Position numbers and translations under genes: made by a program
Notes under the pieces: generated by a model
Seen by the model: only the letters and a program-made list of their open reading frames with translations
What the model was told of the DNA's origin: nothing
Database searches by the model: none
Part shown: in pieces, positions 1-10,384 of the stretch
Layout of the letters: every line of letters starts with the position of its first letter
How positions within the stretch are numbered: the stretch's first letter is position 1
DNA from: an uncultured Clostridia bacterium
GTDB lineage: Bacteria; Bacillota; Clostridia; Christensenellales; Borkfalkiaceae
Direction: 5' to 3'
NCBI GenBank assembly: GCA_947625605.1
Contig: CANQOY010000002.1
Location: 60,399 to 124,398, forward strand
Length of the DNA: 64,000 bases

Positions 1-1
1 G

Positions 2-1771
2 AACTTCGTCGAAAAGTCCTCCGTCTCCCTCGTGGGATTCGGCAAGACGGCGACGCTCGCGGCAGGCGCAAGCGAGACCGTCGAGATCACCGTCAACGTG
101 AAGGACTTCATCTCCTATGACGACGTGAACGCCAAGACGTATATCCTCGAAGCGGGCGACTACCTGCTCACCGCGGCCCGCAACGCTCACGAGGCGAACA
201 ACAACTTCCTGCAATATGCAAATCAGGATACGGACGGCCTCTTCGGCGCGGGCGACAAGACCTTTGTTGACAAGTACACCTATACCTATGCCGAGAACGG
301 CGGCGTCGATAAGACCACCTACTCCAAGTCGGCGGCGGGCGTGGACATCACCAACCAGTTCGACCACGCGCTCTGGGCAGGACATCAGAACATCACCGAA
401 CGCAGCAAGTATCTCACCCGTCAGGATTGGGAGGGCACCTTCCCCCAGACGCACGGCAACCAAGACGCCCAGAAGAAGTCGAGTTACAGCGAGAAGAACG
501 GCTATGTCTGGCAGGTCGAAGTCGATCAGGCCACCGCAGACCAGCTCAAAAAGCAGGGCGCGGACGCTTCCCTCAACCCCATGACGGAAGAGGAAGCCGC
601 CGCGAAAGCGGGCGAATTCGGCGTAGAGGGCGAACTCCAACTCATCGACGCCCGCGGCAAGGCGTTTGAGGACGTCGATTGGGACGCCTACATCAACCAG
701 ATGACCACGACCGAGATCAGAAACATGATCCGTCAGGCAGGCTATAAGACCTACCGCGCGCAGAGCATCAACAAGCCCGAGGCCATCGACTACGACGGTC
801 CCTCCGGCCTCAACGAGGGCGGCGTCACCCACTCCCCCTACTCCATCACCTATCCCTGCGCGGCGAACATCGCGGCGAGCTGGAACATCGAGAATTCCCG
901 TCTCCACGGCTACTATGTCTCCGAGGACGCGCTCCATGCGAATGAGACGCACTTCGGCAGCCACCAGTACAAGGGGATCATCTCGGGCTGGTACGCACCC
1001 GCAATGAACATCCACCGCACCCCGTTCGCGGGCCGCAACTTCGAGTACTACTCCGAGGACGGCTTCATGTCCGGCGTGATGGCGCTCCAAGCCTCCCGCG
1101 AGACCGCCAATAAGGGCGTCTACTCCTACATCAAGCACTTCGCCCTCAACGACCAAGAGGACCACAGAAGCAGCGTGGCGACCTTCTCCAACGAACAGGC
1201 CATCCGCGAGATCTATCTCAAACCCTTCCAGACCTGTATCGAAGGCCGCGGCACGCAGAAGATCATGGTGCAGACCTACAATGAAGAGACGGGCGAGTAC
1301 GTCAAGAGCGAGGCCGAGATCCCTGCGGTCATGGCCGTCATGACGGCGTTCAACCGCGTCGGCTGCACTTGGGCGGGCGGCAACTACCAGCTCATCACCA
1401 AGGTGCTCCGCGAGGAGTGGGCGTTCAACGGCTCCGTCATCACCGACTACGATAACGGCGGCTACATGGACACCGAGCAGTGCCTCCGTGCGGGCGGCGA
1501 CCTCAAACTCACGAACTTTGCAACGAGCCAAGGGCCCAACATCAACAACAAGGCGACGCAGTACTTCGCACGTCAGGCGATGAAGCACGTCCTGTACACC
1601 ACCGTGAACTCCAACGCGATGAACGGCTATGTGCACGGCGTGGAGGTCTCCGCAACGCCGTTTGCGTACTATTGGCTCATCATCTTCGCAGTCTGGGCGA
1701 TCACGGCAGCGCTCACGGCATGGGGCGTCACGGCGATCGTGCTCCGCTTCCGCCGCCAGAAGAAAGGTTAA
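2..1771 (+). CDS. Glycoside hydrolase family 3 beta-glucosidase-like protein, 5'-truncated by window; Fn3-like domain precedes the GH3 N-terminal-type catalytic domain; C-terminal TM helix
   Basis: Open frame from the window edge; GH3-like segments SGLNEGG, APAMNIHRTPFAGRNFEYYSEDGFMSG, YIKHFALNDQEDHR, VITDYDNGGYMD; C-terminal hydrophobic segment followed by RFRRQKKG. Confidence 0.85.
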   Translation, partial: NFVEKSSVSLVGFGKTATLAAGASETVEITVNVKDFISYDDVNAKTYILEAGDYLLTAARNAHEANNNFLQYANQDTDGLFGAGDKTFVDKYTYTYAENGGVDKTTYSKSAAGVDITNQFDHALWAGHQNITERSKYLTRQDWEGTFPQTHGNQDAQKKSSYSEKNGYVWQVEVDQATADQLKKQGADASLNPMTEEEAAAKAGEFGVEGELQLIDARGKAFEDVDWDAYINQMTTTEIRNMIRQAGYKTYRAQSINKPEAIDYDGPSGLNEGGVTHSPYSITYPCAANIAASWNIENSRLHGYYVSEDALHANETHFGSHQYKGIISGWYAPAMNIHRTPFAGRNFEYYSEDGFMSGVMALQASRETANKGVYSYIKHFALNDQEDHRSSVATFSNEQAIREIYLKPFQTCIEGRGTQKIMVQTYNEETGEYVKSEAEIPAVMAVMTAFNRVGCTWAGGNYQLITKVLREEWAFNGSVITDYDNGGYMDTEQCLRAGGDLKLTNFATSQGPNINNKATQYFARQAMKHVLYTTVNSNAMNGYVHGVEVSATPFAYYWLIIFAVWAITAALTAWGVTAIVLRFRRQKKG

Positions 1772-1897
1772 AGCTCACCCCGGAAAGACATTCATCTTTC
1801 CTCCTTCCTCATCCCGGAATACCTGCCCTTTCGCAGGTATTCCTTTTTTTTGCTCTGCGGGCTTGATTGTGCCAACGTTTTATGGTATCATGCCTGT

Positions 1898-2470
1898 ATG
1901 GATAAGAAACGGTGCAATTTCAGCTTCGGGGCAAGGGAGGCTCGTGTTTCCGAGAAGTCGCTGCTCTACCACGATACGCGGTGGTGCAAGCCCGAACATC
2001 GGGACGGAGAGCTCTTTGCCATGCTCGTGTTGGAGGGAATGCAGGCGGGCGTCAGCTGGAATCTGATCTTGAACAAAGAGGAGAACTTCCGCAGGGCGTT
2101 CGACGGCTTCGACCCGAAAACCGTGGCGGCTTACGACGAGCGGAAGATTAGAGCGCTCATGCAGGACAAAGGCATCATCCGCAACCGCAGAAAGATCGAA
2201 GCGGCGATCGCGAATGCGCGTGCCTTCCTGCAAGTGCAGGAGGAGTTCGGGAGTTTCGACGCCTTCATCTGGAACTTTACGGACGGAAAGACAATCGACC
2301 ATCATTTAACGGACTTGAAGGACATGCCCGCCAAAGACGGGCTCTCGGAAAGGATCAGCGCGGAGCTCAAAAGGCGCGGGTTCCGGTTTGTGGGCCCCAC
2401 CATTGTGTACTCCTATTTGCAGGGGATCGGCGTCATCAACGACCATTGGGAATGCTGCGACTTCCGATAG
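1898..2470 (+). CDS. tag: DNA-3-methyladenine glycosylase I
   Basis: MDKKRCNFSF...YHDTRWCKPEHRDGELFAMLVLEGMQAGVSWNLILNKEENFRRAFDGFD is typical of the Tag family. Confidence 0.92.
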   Translation: MDKKRCNFSFGAREARVSEKSLLYHDTRWCKPEHRDGELFAMLVLEGMQAGVSWNLILNKEENFRRAFDGFDPKTVAAYDERKIRALMQDKGIIRNRRKIEAAIANARAFLQVQEEFGSFDAFIWNFTDGKTIDHHLTDLKDMPAKDGLSERISAELKRRGFRFVGPTIVYSYLQGIGVINDHWECCDFR

Positions 2471-2528
2471 ACGGCTTCGGCACAGTACATGTCCGAAAGT
2501 CTGCCCATAAAAATGTATTTTTTACAAA

Positions 2529-2558
2529 GCCCCCGAGCACATGCCAACGCTCGGGGGC
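2529..2558. terminator. Hairpin GCCCCCGAGC-N10-GCTCGGGGGC between convergent genes
   Basis: Perfect 10-bp arms. Confidence 0.7.
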
Positions 2559-2618
2559 TTCAAAATAACAGAATAGATACGCGCTCGCGAAGAGCAAATG
2601 CGCCCGCGCAAGTGAGGT

Positions 2619-3467
2619 CTATTTGCGGCGTTCGGCGCGGCGCTTCATGAGAGCGCGGATCCAAAACGGCGACGAGACCACGGCGTAGGCGGGGATCAGG
2701 TACACAAATGCGGGCACAATGAGCCACAGCACGGGAAAATGAAAGGGCGCTCCGCCATTGATATGGAAGGCGTCCGTCTTAAAGAAAACGGGCACGAGCG
2801 GATCGAGCAGGCGAGACGCGATCGCAAAATCAGGCCGCACGCCGAACGCAAAGCCGAAGTTGCGGAATGCGGGGTCCAAAAGGTCGGAGAAGTCCGCATC
2901 CACGAGCCCGATCCCTACGACGAACAGCTCGTTGAGGCAGATGAGCGCTTCATGCGCCAAAAACAGAAGCGGGATCGCCCAGAACTTTTTGAGCCGCGGG
3001 CGGTAGACGCCGACGATCGCAGCCGCCATGGGTACGGCAAAGAGGTTGATATGGCAAAAGTAGAACCGGATCGTCTCGAAGGCGAAGGGCGGGGCGCCGA
3101 TCGCTGTGGGATAAAAGATCGCGGCGAGACCGCCGACCACGCCGATGAAGAATGTGTAATCGTGCAGGACGTTCTGTTTGCCGATCAAGTAGATGAACGG
3201 GAAAACGAGCGTCGAGACCGCGCAGATGTTTTCGGGCGTGATATGAACGGCGGACGCGGGGAGACCGTTTCGGTATGTCGGAAAGGCGAGCTTGAAAAAG
3301 TGCAGGGCGAGATTCAAAAACAGGATCGCGGCAAAAACGATGCGCGCCGTATTGCGCCGTCTCTTGTACAGGATCAAGGAGAGCACGACGAGGTACGCCG
3401 CCGCAATCGCGATATACAGGAAATAATATCCGTTTCCCAATCTGATAACGCCCATATTCTTTCTCAT
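2619..3467 (-). CDS. Multi-pass membrane protein, YwaF/TIGR02206-like
   Basis: 282 aa, many hydrophobic segments; ALHFFKLAFPTYRNGLPASAVHITPENICAVSTLVFPF resembles the YwaF family. Confidence 0.6.
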   Translation of the reverse strand: MRKNMGVIRLGNGYYFLYIAIAAAYLVVLSLILYKRRRNTARIVFAAILFLNLALHFFKLAFPTYRNGLPASAVHITPENICAVSTLVFPFIYLIGKQNVLHDYTFFIGVVGGLAAIFYPTAIGAPPFAFETIRFYFCHINLFAVPMAAAIVGVYRPRLKKFWAIPLLFLAHEALICLNELFVVGIGLVDADFSDLLDPAFRNFGFAFGVRPDFAIASRLLDPLVPVFFKTDAFHINGGAPFHFPVLWLIVPAFVYLIPAYAVVSSPFWIRALMKRRAERRK

Positions 3468-3490
3468 TTGCGTTTTTTGAGGTTTGAAGT

Positions 3491-3520
3491 CATCCGCCGC
3501 CGCAGCTGCGGCGGCGGATG
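3491..3520. repeat. 30-bp perfect palindrome CATCCGCCGCCGCAGCTGCGGCGGCGGATG
   Basis: Read directly from sequence; intergenic between two - strand genes. Confidence 0.85.
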
Positions 3521-3562
3521 GAGAAAATCAAGCGGGGCACGGGCGGCCCGAGACGGGCCGCT

Positions 3563-6500
3563 TTAATCTTCTTTGCCGGGGATGACTGTCTCGGAGACCA
3601 TTCTGGCCAAGGCGGCGGCCTCGGCGCTGACGGCCTGTTCGGGCGTGGAGCCGTCCGGCCATTCGATCCCCTTCCCGATCAACGACTCTTTGAGATCTTC
3701 AATGTGGCTCTTCCTGTCGGCGATCAGAGAAGGATCGCGGTACACTTTTTGCACGTGCCACATGATATGCTGCGTGTTCCAGACTGGCGTTCCGTCCTCC
3801 TCCATCGACGTGTACTGGCAGAGAAGGCGGATATAGCGATCGTCGGTGAATAACTTGCTCATATCGCGCATGCCCGTTGTATCTTTTGCGGGAGTGGGCC
3901 CGCCGTCAAGCGTCGAATCGTCGTTGTAGATCCATCCTTCAAACATGCCGCCGAAGTGCATTTCTGTCGATTTGATCATCGAACCGTCCCCTATGGGAAT
4001 GGGGCCGGATTTCTGTTCGGTACCGTATTGAGGGTGCAGAGGCAGTGTATACTGCGTGCCGTCCCACCAAAACTTATTGAAGTCCGTCCCGTTGGCAAGC
4101 CCGACCAAAACGGCGTTGATGAATGCGTTTTCCGTGGCTTCTGGATGGCCGTCGCTACCCGTTCTGAACAAATCTTTCTTTTGCCCGAACCATTCCAACC
4201 GAGAGGTTGCCGCCAATGCGGAATTTTCGATCGTTTGGCCGAGTTTCAGGGCGCCCATATCCATCATATCGGCTTTTGCGCCAAGGTCGGTGGGATTGAC
4301 ATAGTTGAGCGCATCCAGGAACCCTCTCAGATAGAAGGTATTGCAGGGGCCGTAACCCATCGAACAAATGCCCATCATGCACTCGGTCTCAACGACATTT
4401 TCGATGTAGGCATCGGAGTAGCCCTTCCCCTCGATCACCGTATAATTCGGCATGCTGGGGTAGGGACGCACGGCCTCGTAGGAAGCCCAAAGCATGACTG
4501 CCTGCTGCGAGCAGAAGCGCAGAGTCGTATTCTTGATGAAGATCCGGTTTTGATCCTTCCCGTCCGTGCTCTTGAATGAGTAGTTGCTGTATAGTTTCGT
4601 ATAATACTGCAAATCGGAATAGTAGATCCCTTTGAGGCGGATATACTGCCTTACCGTCAAAACATTGACTTTCTCTGTCGGGTTACAGCCCTTGACGGTT
4701 ACGTTGTACAGCGTGCCGAAATCCACCGTCGCGCTGTTGTTGTAGTTTGTGTTCGGTATCGTCTTATGGCGCGCTTCGAGGTTGATCTGATAGCCGTTGC
4801 CGTAGATCAAGGCCTTGCCCAACTTGGTGGAATCCACGCCGCTCGGCGTCGAGGTCTCGTTCAGGAACAAGCCCTTTTCGTTCGCCTCGGCCTTCTTTCG
4901 TTCTGCTTCCGCGCCTTCGCCGTCGAGTTCGCCCGGCCCATAGAGATCCTCATGCAGCACCACCTTCGCGTGCGCGTAGTAGCCCGCGGCGTCAAAGACG
5001 TTGCAGAGATCGTCGCCTTCGAGGACGTTGAAGTTGAAGTGCTCGCTCGTGCCGCCCTTCGCGCCGATGCCCGCCTCCACGCGGAGGAAGCCATAGGCGT
5101 TTGCGGAGGGTGTAAAGAGCCTGCCGCTTCCGTCGTAATCATCCGCATGCCCGGGCACGGCCTGCCACTGCTCCGCCTCTGCGAAGTTTCCGAAGTAGTC
5201 GTTCTGCACGTCGCTCTCCGAAAGGCCGCCGAACTCGCCGAAATAGATGCGGGCAAAGCCCTCTTCGGAATAGATATCCACCCACGGCACGCGCGTCCGG
5301 CCGGAAGCATATCTGCCGTCTGTGTCGACGACCGTATCTCCGCTCGCGGTCTGCAAGACATAGTGTCCGCCGTTCTCCACGATCGTATATTCCGCGCCGC
5401 CGTACGTCACATTCATCCCGCGTTGGGTGATGACGAAGTCCGTCGGCGCATTCTCCTTCCAGCCCGTGAGCGTCCATGTGAGCAGGGAGAGATCTTCGGC
5501 ATGCGTCCCGGTCGCAAGATCGCTCAGGACGACGAGCGGGATCTTGAAGTAGTCCACCTCGGTGCCGCCGTAATCGCTGTGCTTCGCGAACACGCGCACC
5601 TGCTGATACCCCTTGTAGACGTCTCCACCGTTCGTCCTATCCCCGCTGTCGAAGCCCGTGAATTCGATGCTCTCGATGTTGCTCCGCGTCAGGACGAGAG
5701 TGACGGAGTTTTCGCCGCAGACAAAGACGAGCTCTGCGTTTACGAAATAAGGATGCTCCGCGGGAAGGGTCACGTCGATCTTTCTGTTCGCGACATTGAC
5801 AGCTGTGGGCCACTCCCATCCGTTTGCCTCGTCGCGGAGGGAGAAGTATGCCTCCATGAGCTCCTCGGTGAGGCCGCCGAGCATGCGGTCTGCATCCAGC
5901 CCGTCGATACAGAGGGAGAATACCCCGTTCATCGCCTTGGGGAAGGTGAATTCGACCGGAGAAGAGGACGCGTCGACGGAAAATGGCTCGCATGTTTCGA
6001 CATCGCCGCTTACCTGATACTCCAAATAATAGACGAGTTCCTGCTCGGCGAGAGAAGTCCTTACGACATGGAGCGTAAAGGAAGCCTTGCCGCTCGCGAA
6101 CACGATCTCCGAGGCGCCCGAGGGGATCTCAATGCCCTCGATGACGGCGGAATCCCCCGCCGCGGTCAAGCGATCGTATGTGCCGCCCGCCGACCACTGC
6201 ACCGTCTTATCCGTGATCGCCTTGCCGTCCGCACGGCCGATGGTCACATAGAACCCGAGCAAATCGAGGAAGGTGGTATACGTCTCTCCGTCGCTGAGCG
6301 CTTCGTTGCCATACCTGACCTCAATGCGGTCCGCAGGGGCTGCGATGCGGACATGGATGGGGTATTCGACGCCCGCCACGGTGAGCGTGAAGTCCTCCCC
6401 TCCCCCTTCCTCTGCGGTGAGCGTAACGGAGGCGACGTTCTCCGAAACGGTGCCGATCCGATAGCCGAAGTGCGCATTGCGGCTGATCGAGATCTTCTCC

Positions 6501-8770
6501 TCTGTGAGGATGAAATCGGAGGGGGCGGGATCCTGCGCGTCGACCGTGAGCACAATCTCCTCGCCGAGATCGGAAAATTCGATCGTGTTGTTCCTTCCCG
6601 CTTCGAGCCGCGTTCCCTCGCCGTATGTCACGGTAGGTGAAGCCGTCAGTTTGCCGTGCGTCGTGCGGACCGTCGCAGACGCTTCGCAGACGACGCCCGT
6701 CTTTTCCGCACCGTACTCCTTCGCCCGCTCCGCATACCTCACTTCCGCCCCGATCGTTGCGGACGGGCGGTCGGATGCAAATTCGATCGTTCCGTGGTAG
6801 ACAAGCGCCCCATCCTGCTCGATCAGGTTGACTTTCTCGCCGTCCACAAAGAACTCTTTGCCCTCCATGGCATCCGCGGAGACGCCGACGGTCAGCGTAT
6901 AGCCGAGGCGTTCTAACGAGGTCGTGAAGTCGTCTGCGTCCACGGAGATATCGCCCGTCTCGACCGCATGATCGACATAGATCCCGATCGTACAGACGGC
7001 AGAAGCGTTGACCGCCGCCCGCATGGCGCCGCCGGCTACGGGCTCGAAGGAGACCGTGACGGAGGCAAAACCGCCCTTCTTGGGGATGAGATAGTTGCCC
7101 TGCACCTCGACCACGTCCTCGCGGTCGACGGTGACGACCCTCGTCATGCCCTCGGGCGCGGAACCCGTCAACAAGATCCTCTTCATTGCCCCGTTGGTGT
7201 GGAGGTCGAGGGCAAAGCGGGCGTCCTGCGTTTCTCCCGTCACCTCAAACGAGAGATCCTCGTCCTGCGGCTCGGTATAGGTGACGGAGAGCGAAGCCGT
7301 ATGCTGCGCCGCGCCGCTGCCGTCTTTGGCGGTCACGGTGACGACCGCCGTGCCGGGTGCGTCGAAGATGAGCGCGGAGCCGCGGATGTGAGCGTTCCCC
7401 GCAGTGACTTCGAACGAAAGGGTGTTCGTGTGATTTGCGGGCTGTGCCGCAACGCCGACGCCGCCCGCGCCCCCGAGCCCCGTCGCGGAGAGGTTGATGC
7501 TGCTCCTTGTGACGCCGAGTTCGCCGATGGCCTCGCCGCCCGAGACAAAGGAGAGTGCGCGTACGTTGCGCGTGAGGCGGATCTCGCAGCGGTCCTCCTC
7601 GACTTCTTCGAGCGCCCCCGTTCTCTCGTTGTACTTTTTTGCCTTGATCGTGACGGTGACGGGATTACCGAGCGGCCTGTCGTCCGGGACTTCGTTGAGG
7701 ATGAACCGCTCCGCCGTTTCGTCGAAGGAGATGAGGTCGGGATCGGAGACGGTGACGGCAACGATCTGCCTGTAAGAGTGTTCAGGGGTCTTGACAAGCT
7801 CGATCTCATCGAGCGTTTGCCCCGCCCAATCATCGTAATCGAAGGTAAAGGAGGACTTTTCGCCGAAGAGCGGGCCCATGTAGTAGCCGTTCGTGCAGTG
7901 GAAGGTGACGGAAGCCGAGGCGGTATGGTCTCTGCCGTCCCGCGCCGTCGCCGTGATGACGACAGATCCCGCGTTGTGCACAGTGATGCGGCCGTCGCTC
8001 TCTACCGTCGCGACGTTCTCGTCCGAAGAGCCGTAAGTCAAGGTGTAGTCCGCATCCACGGGCATGACGGTGAGTTCGGGAAACTGCGCCGTCTCCTCCG
8101 CCGTCGTGACTTTGGAGACCTCGGCGGAGATGCCGACGAGCGGGACAAAGCAGGAGAAGGTCGCCGAAGCGGAGACCGTGGGGTCGTCTGCGGAGGCCGC
8201 CGTGACGGTCGCCGTGCCGCGGCCCGTGCAGGTAACTTCGCCGTTCGGCGAGACGGAGACCACCGCGGGATCGGAGGTGGTCCACCGGACCATGCTGTTC
8301 GCCTCCGCGGGGAATACTTCATAGAGGAGACGCTGGGTGTCGCCCTTGTACATCTCCGCATTGTAGTCCTTCATCACGATCTTGTGCGCCGTCGTATCGG
8401 TGACGATGACCTTCCTCGTCGCAACCGCCGCCTTGTTCTCCTTGCTCGCCACGGTGATATAGGTCTCCCCGTAGTACACGGCGGTGACGACGCCCTTTTC
8501 ATCCACCCTGACGAGGCTCTCGTCCGCCGCCGCATAGCTCAGATCGCGGTTCTTTGCTTTGAGCGGCAGGATGGTGATATCGGGGCTCAGATCATAGGTG
8601 GGCGGAGCGTCCTCGTCGCTCATCACGAGGACGAGCGCTTGGTCGTCGACGAATTCGACCGTTTCGACATAGATATGCGTGCCCATGCTCACGATCGCGC
8701 CGCTCACGAGAAGGATCGCGAGGAGCAGGATCGGCAAGAGTATGATCGTCGAAGTCATCAGTTTTTTCAT
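3563..8770 (-). CDS. Giant (1735 aa) membrane-anchored Ig-like (BIG2-type) repeat surface protein with a C-terminal beta-helix-like region
   Basis: N-terminal TM MKKLMTSTIILLPILLLAILLVSG; repeated V.V...G.VT....G.A.VT.. Ig-like units. Confidence 0.8.
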   Translation of the reverse strand: MKKLMTSTIILLPILLLAILLVSGAIVSMGTHIYVETVEFVDDQALVLVMSDEDAPPTYDLSPDITILPLKAKNRDLSYAAADESLVRVDEKGVVTAVYYGETYITVASKENKAAVATRKVIVTDTTAHKIVMKDYNAEMYKGDTQRLLYEVFPAEANSMVRWTTSDPAVVSVSPNGEVTCTGRGTATVTAASADDPTVSASATFSCFVPLVGISAEVSKVTTAEETAQFPELTVMPVDADYTLTYGSSDENVATVESDGRITVHNAGSVVITATARDGRDHTASASVTFHCTNGYYMGPLFGEKSSFTFDYDDWAGQTLDEIELVKTPEHSYRQIVAVTVSDPDLISFDETAERFILNEVPDDRPLGNPVTVTIKAKKYNERTGALEEVEEDRCEIRLTRNVRALSFVSGGEAIGELGVTRSSINLSATGLGGAGGVGVAAQPANHTNTLSFEVTAGNAHIRGSALIFDAPGTAVVTVTAKDGSGAAQHTASLSVTYTEPQDEDLSFEVTGETQDARFALDLHTNGAMKRILLTGSAPEGMTRVVTVDREDVVEVQGNYLIPKKGGFASVTVSFEPVAGGAMRAAVNASAVCTIGIYVDHAVETGDISVDADDFTTSLERLGYTLTVGVSADAMEGKEFFVDGEKVNLIEQDGALVYHGTIEFASDRPSATIGAEVRYAERAKEYGAEKTGVVCEASATVRTTHGKLTASPTVTYGEGTRLEAGRNNTIEFSDLGEEIVLTVDAQDPAPSDFILTEEKISISRNAHFGYRIGTVSENVASVTLTAEEGGGEDFTLTVAGVEYPIHVRIAAPADRIEVRYGNEALSDGETYTTFLDLLGFYVTIGRADGKAITDKTVQWSAGGTYDRLTAAGDSAVIEGIEIPSGASEIVFASGKASFTLHVVRTSLAEQELVYYLEYQVSGDVETCEPFSVDASSSPVEFTFPKAMNGVFSLCIDGLDADRMLGGLTEELMEAYFSLRDEANGWEWPTAVNVANRKIDVTLPAEHPYFVNAELVFVCGENSVTLVLTRSNIESIEFTGFDSGDRTNGGDVYKGYQQVRVFAKHSDYGGTEVDYFKIPLVVLSDLATGTHAEDLSLLTWTLTGWKENAPTDFVITQRGMNVTYGGAEYTIVENGGHYVLQTASGDTVVDTDGRYASGRTRVPWVDIYSEEGFARIYFGEFGGLSESDVQNDYFGNFAEAEQWQAVPGHADDYDGSGRLFTPSANAYGFLRVEAGIGAKGGTSEHFNFNVLEGDDLCNVFDAAGYYAHAKVVLHEDLYGPGELDGEGAEAERKKAEANEKGLFLNETSTPSGVDSTKLGKALIYGNGYQINLEARHKTIPNTNYNNSATVDFGTLYNVTVKGCNPTEKVNVLTVRQYIRLKGIYYSDLQYYTKLYSNYSFKSTDGKDQNRIFIKNTTLRFCSQQAVMLWASYEAVRPYPSMPNYTVIEGKGYSDAYIENVVETECMMGICSMGYGPCNTFYLRGFLDALNYVNPTDLGAKADMMDMGALKLGQTIENSALAATSRLEWFGQKKDLFRTGSDGHPEATENAFINAVLVGLANGTDFNKFWWDGTQYTLPLHPQYGTEQKSGPIPIGDGSMIKSTEMHFGGMFEGWIYNDDSTLDGGPTPAKDTTGMRDMSKLFTDDRYIRLLCQYTSMEEDGTPVWNTQHIMWHVQKVYRDPSLIADRKSHIEDLKESLIGKGIEWPDGSTPEQAVSAEAAALARMVSETVIPGKED

Positions 8771-8782
8771 GTGGATACCTCT

Positions 8783-10384
8783 TTATATCTCTATGTTTCT
8801 GTATTTCCGTTCCGCCGTGGCGAAGAATACCGCGGCGTTGATGAGCGCATACACGAAGGCGAAGCCGGCCCCGAGAAGATACGCCCACATCTTTCCGTTT
8901 GCCACCGTCTTGGGAAGAAGCAGGCAGCCCGCGCCGTACAGTGCGGCGATCGTGAACCCGATGAGGAGCATGTAGATGATATTGATCTCCTCCGCCTCCC
9001 CGTTAGCCTTGGGCTTCAAGTTGGGGTTGGCAAGGTTCAGATTGACTCCGTTGAACACGAGCCCGACGACAAACACTCCCTGCGTGATGATGAGGATGAG
9101 GAGTTCCTGACTGTTCAAAAAGCCTAAACAGCCGAGAATGACCGCGCTCACGAGGAGCGCGCCGAGACTGACGCAGATATGAAGGACGGCCTTCACGCCG
9201 AGCTGGCTGCGGTAGGAGACGGGCACGAACTTGGTGATGTAGAAGCGCTTGCCCTCCACGCTCAGGACCTCTCCCGCAAAGGAGCAGATCATGACCATGA
9301 ACATCGAGACGACGAGCATGGATACCCCGAAGTTGATGCCCGCGCCGATCTGCGCCTCCCCGACGATATCGACGAGACGGTTGCAGAAGAACACCATGAC
9401 CGGGGTGGAGATCGCAACGCCAAGATAGAAATAGGAGTATGTTTTGGAGCGCAGCATCTCGCGGAAGGTGTAGCGGAAGATCGCCGGCCCGCTCCCGAGA
9501 TCGTCGAGAGCCGTACGCTTCACCGCCGCCGCGGCGCCGCTTTCAAGTGCCTTGTTCCGCACGTTCGCGGAGACGCCCCTCGCGAGCGCAACGCCCGCTC
9601 CGAGCAACACAGCGCCCGCCCCGATCAGCACGCCGAGGCCCAGCCAAAACTTTTCGAAAAAGATGAGATTTCCCAAATAATAGACGGGATTGTAGACGGT
9701 ATCCAGCGCGGAGAGGAGGCTCTTCCAGATTTCGAGCGTTCCCGTCTCCCAATTCCTGTGGATGAAGAACTGCGCCAACACCGTGAGGATATAGTAGTAC
9801 AGCGCAAAGCAACCCGCAAGAAAGATGACAAAGACCGCGAGCCGCACGACGCCGTGCTTTTCGAGGAGAGACACGAGATACATCACCGGAATGGCGATGA
9901 ATACCGAGAGCGCGAAGGGAATGAGCGGCATGAACAAGATCCCGAGGAACATTCCGAGCACGTACATCGCAGAAAAGCACTCTGCGGCAAAGCCGAATAC
10001 GATCATCACGGGCACGAGGAGCAGCGCCGAGTAGATCCAGAGGTCAATGTAGTTCAGGATGAGTTCGCTCAGGAACATCCGGAAGGGAGAAAGCGGGAAA
10101 CGCGCGGTGATCGCAAGATCCGCGGGACGGTACAGTCTCTTGACCTGCATGCCCGTCGCGGCGACCGTGAGGCCGATCGCGATCACGGTGAGATAGAGCA
10201 CGAAGAGCCGCTTCGGCGTGACGCTGAGTTTGGCTTTCAGGACAAAAGTGAGCACCCACACGAGCGCGAGGATCACGAGGATCGCGCAAAGCGCGGCGAC
10301 GGCGGTCATGACCGCACTCGCCTTGCGGTTATTGCGGTTCAGCCCCCATTTGAGTTTGAGCTGTAAACGGATATAATCATACAT
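8783..10384 (-). CDS. ABC transporter permease (ABC-2-like, multi-TM)
   Basis: Multiple hydrophobic helices; start MYDYIRLQLKLKWGLNRN overlaps the end of the ATPase gene. Confidence 0.75.
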   Translation of the reverse strand: MYDYIRLQLKLKWGLNRNNRKASAVMTAVAALCAILVILALVWVLTFVLKAKLSVTPKRLFVLYLTVIAIGLTVAATGMQVKRLYRPADLAITARFPLSPFRMFLSELILNYIDLWIYSALLLVPVMIVFGFAAECFSAMYVLGMFLGILFMPLIPFALSVFIAIPVMYLVSLLEKHGVVRLAVFVIFLAGCFALYYYILTVLAQFFIHRNWETGTLEIWKSLLSALDTVYNPVYYLGNLIFFEKFWLGLGVLIGAGAVLLGAGVALARGVSANVRNKALESGAAAAVKRTALDDLGSGPAIFRYTFREMLRSKTYSYFYLGVAISTPVMVFFCNRLVDIVGEAQIGAGINFGVSMLVVSMFMVMICSFAGEVLSVEGKRFYITKFVPVSYRSQLGVKAVLHICVSLGALLVSAVILGCLGFLNSQELLILIITQGVFVVGLVFNGVNLNLANPNLKPKANGEAEEINIIYMLLIGFTIAALYGAGCLLLPKTVANGKMWAYLLGAGFAFVYALINAAVFFATAERKYRNIEI

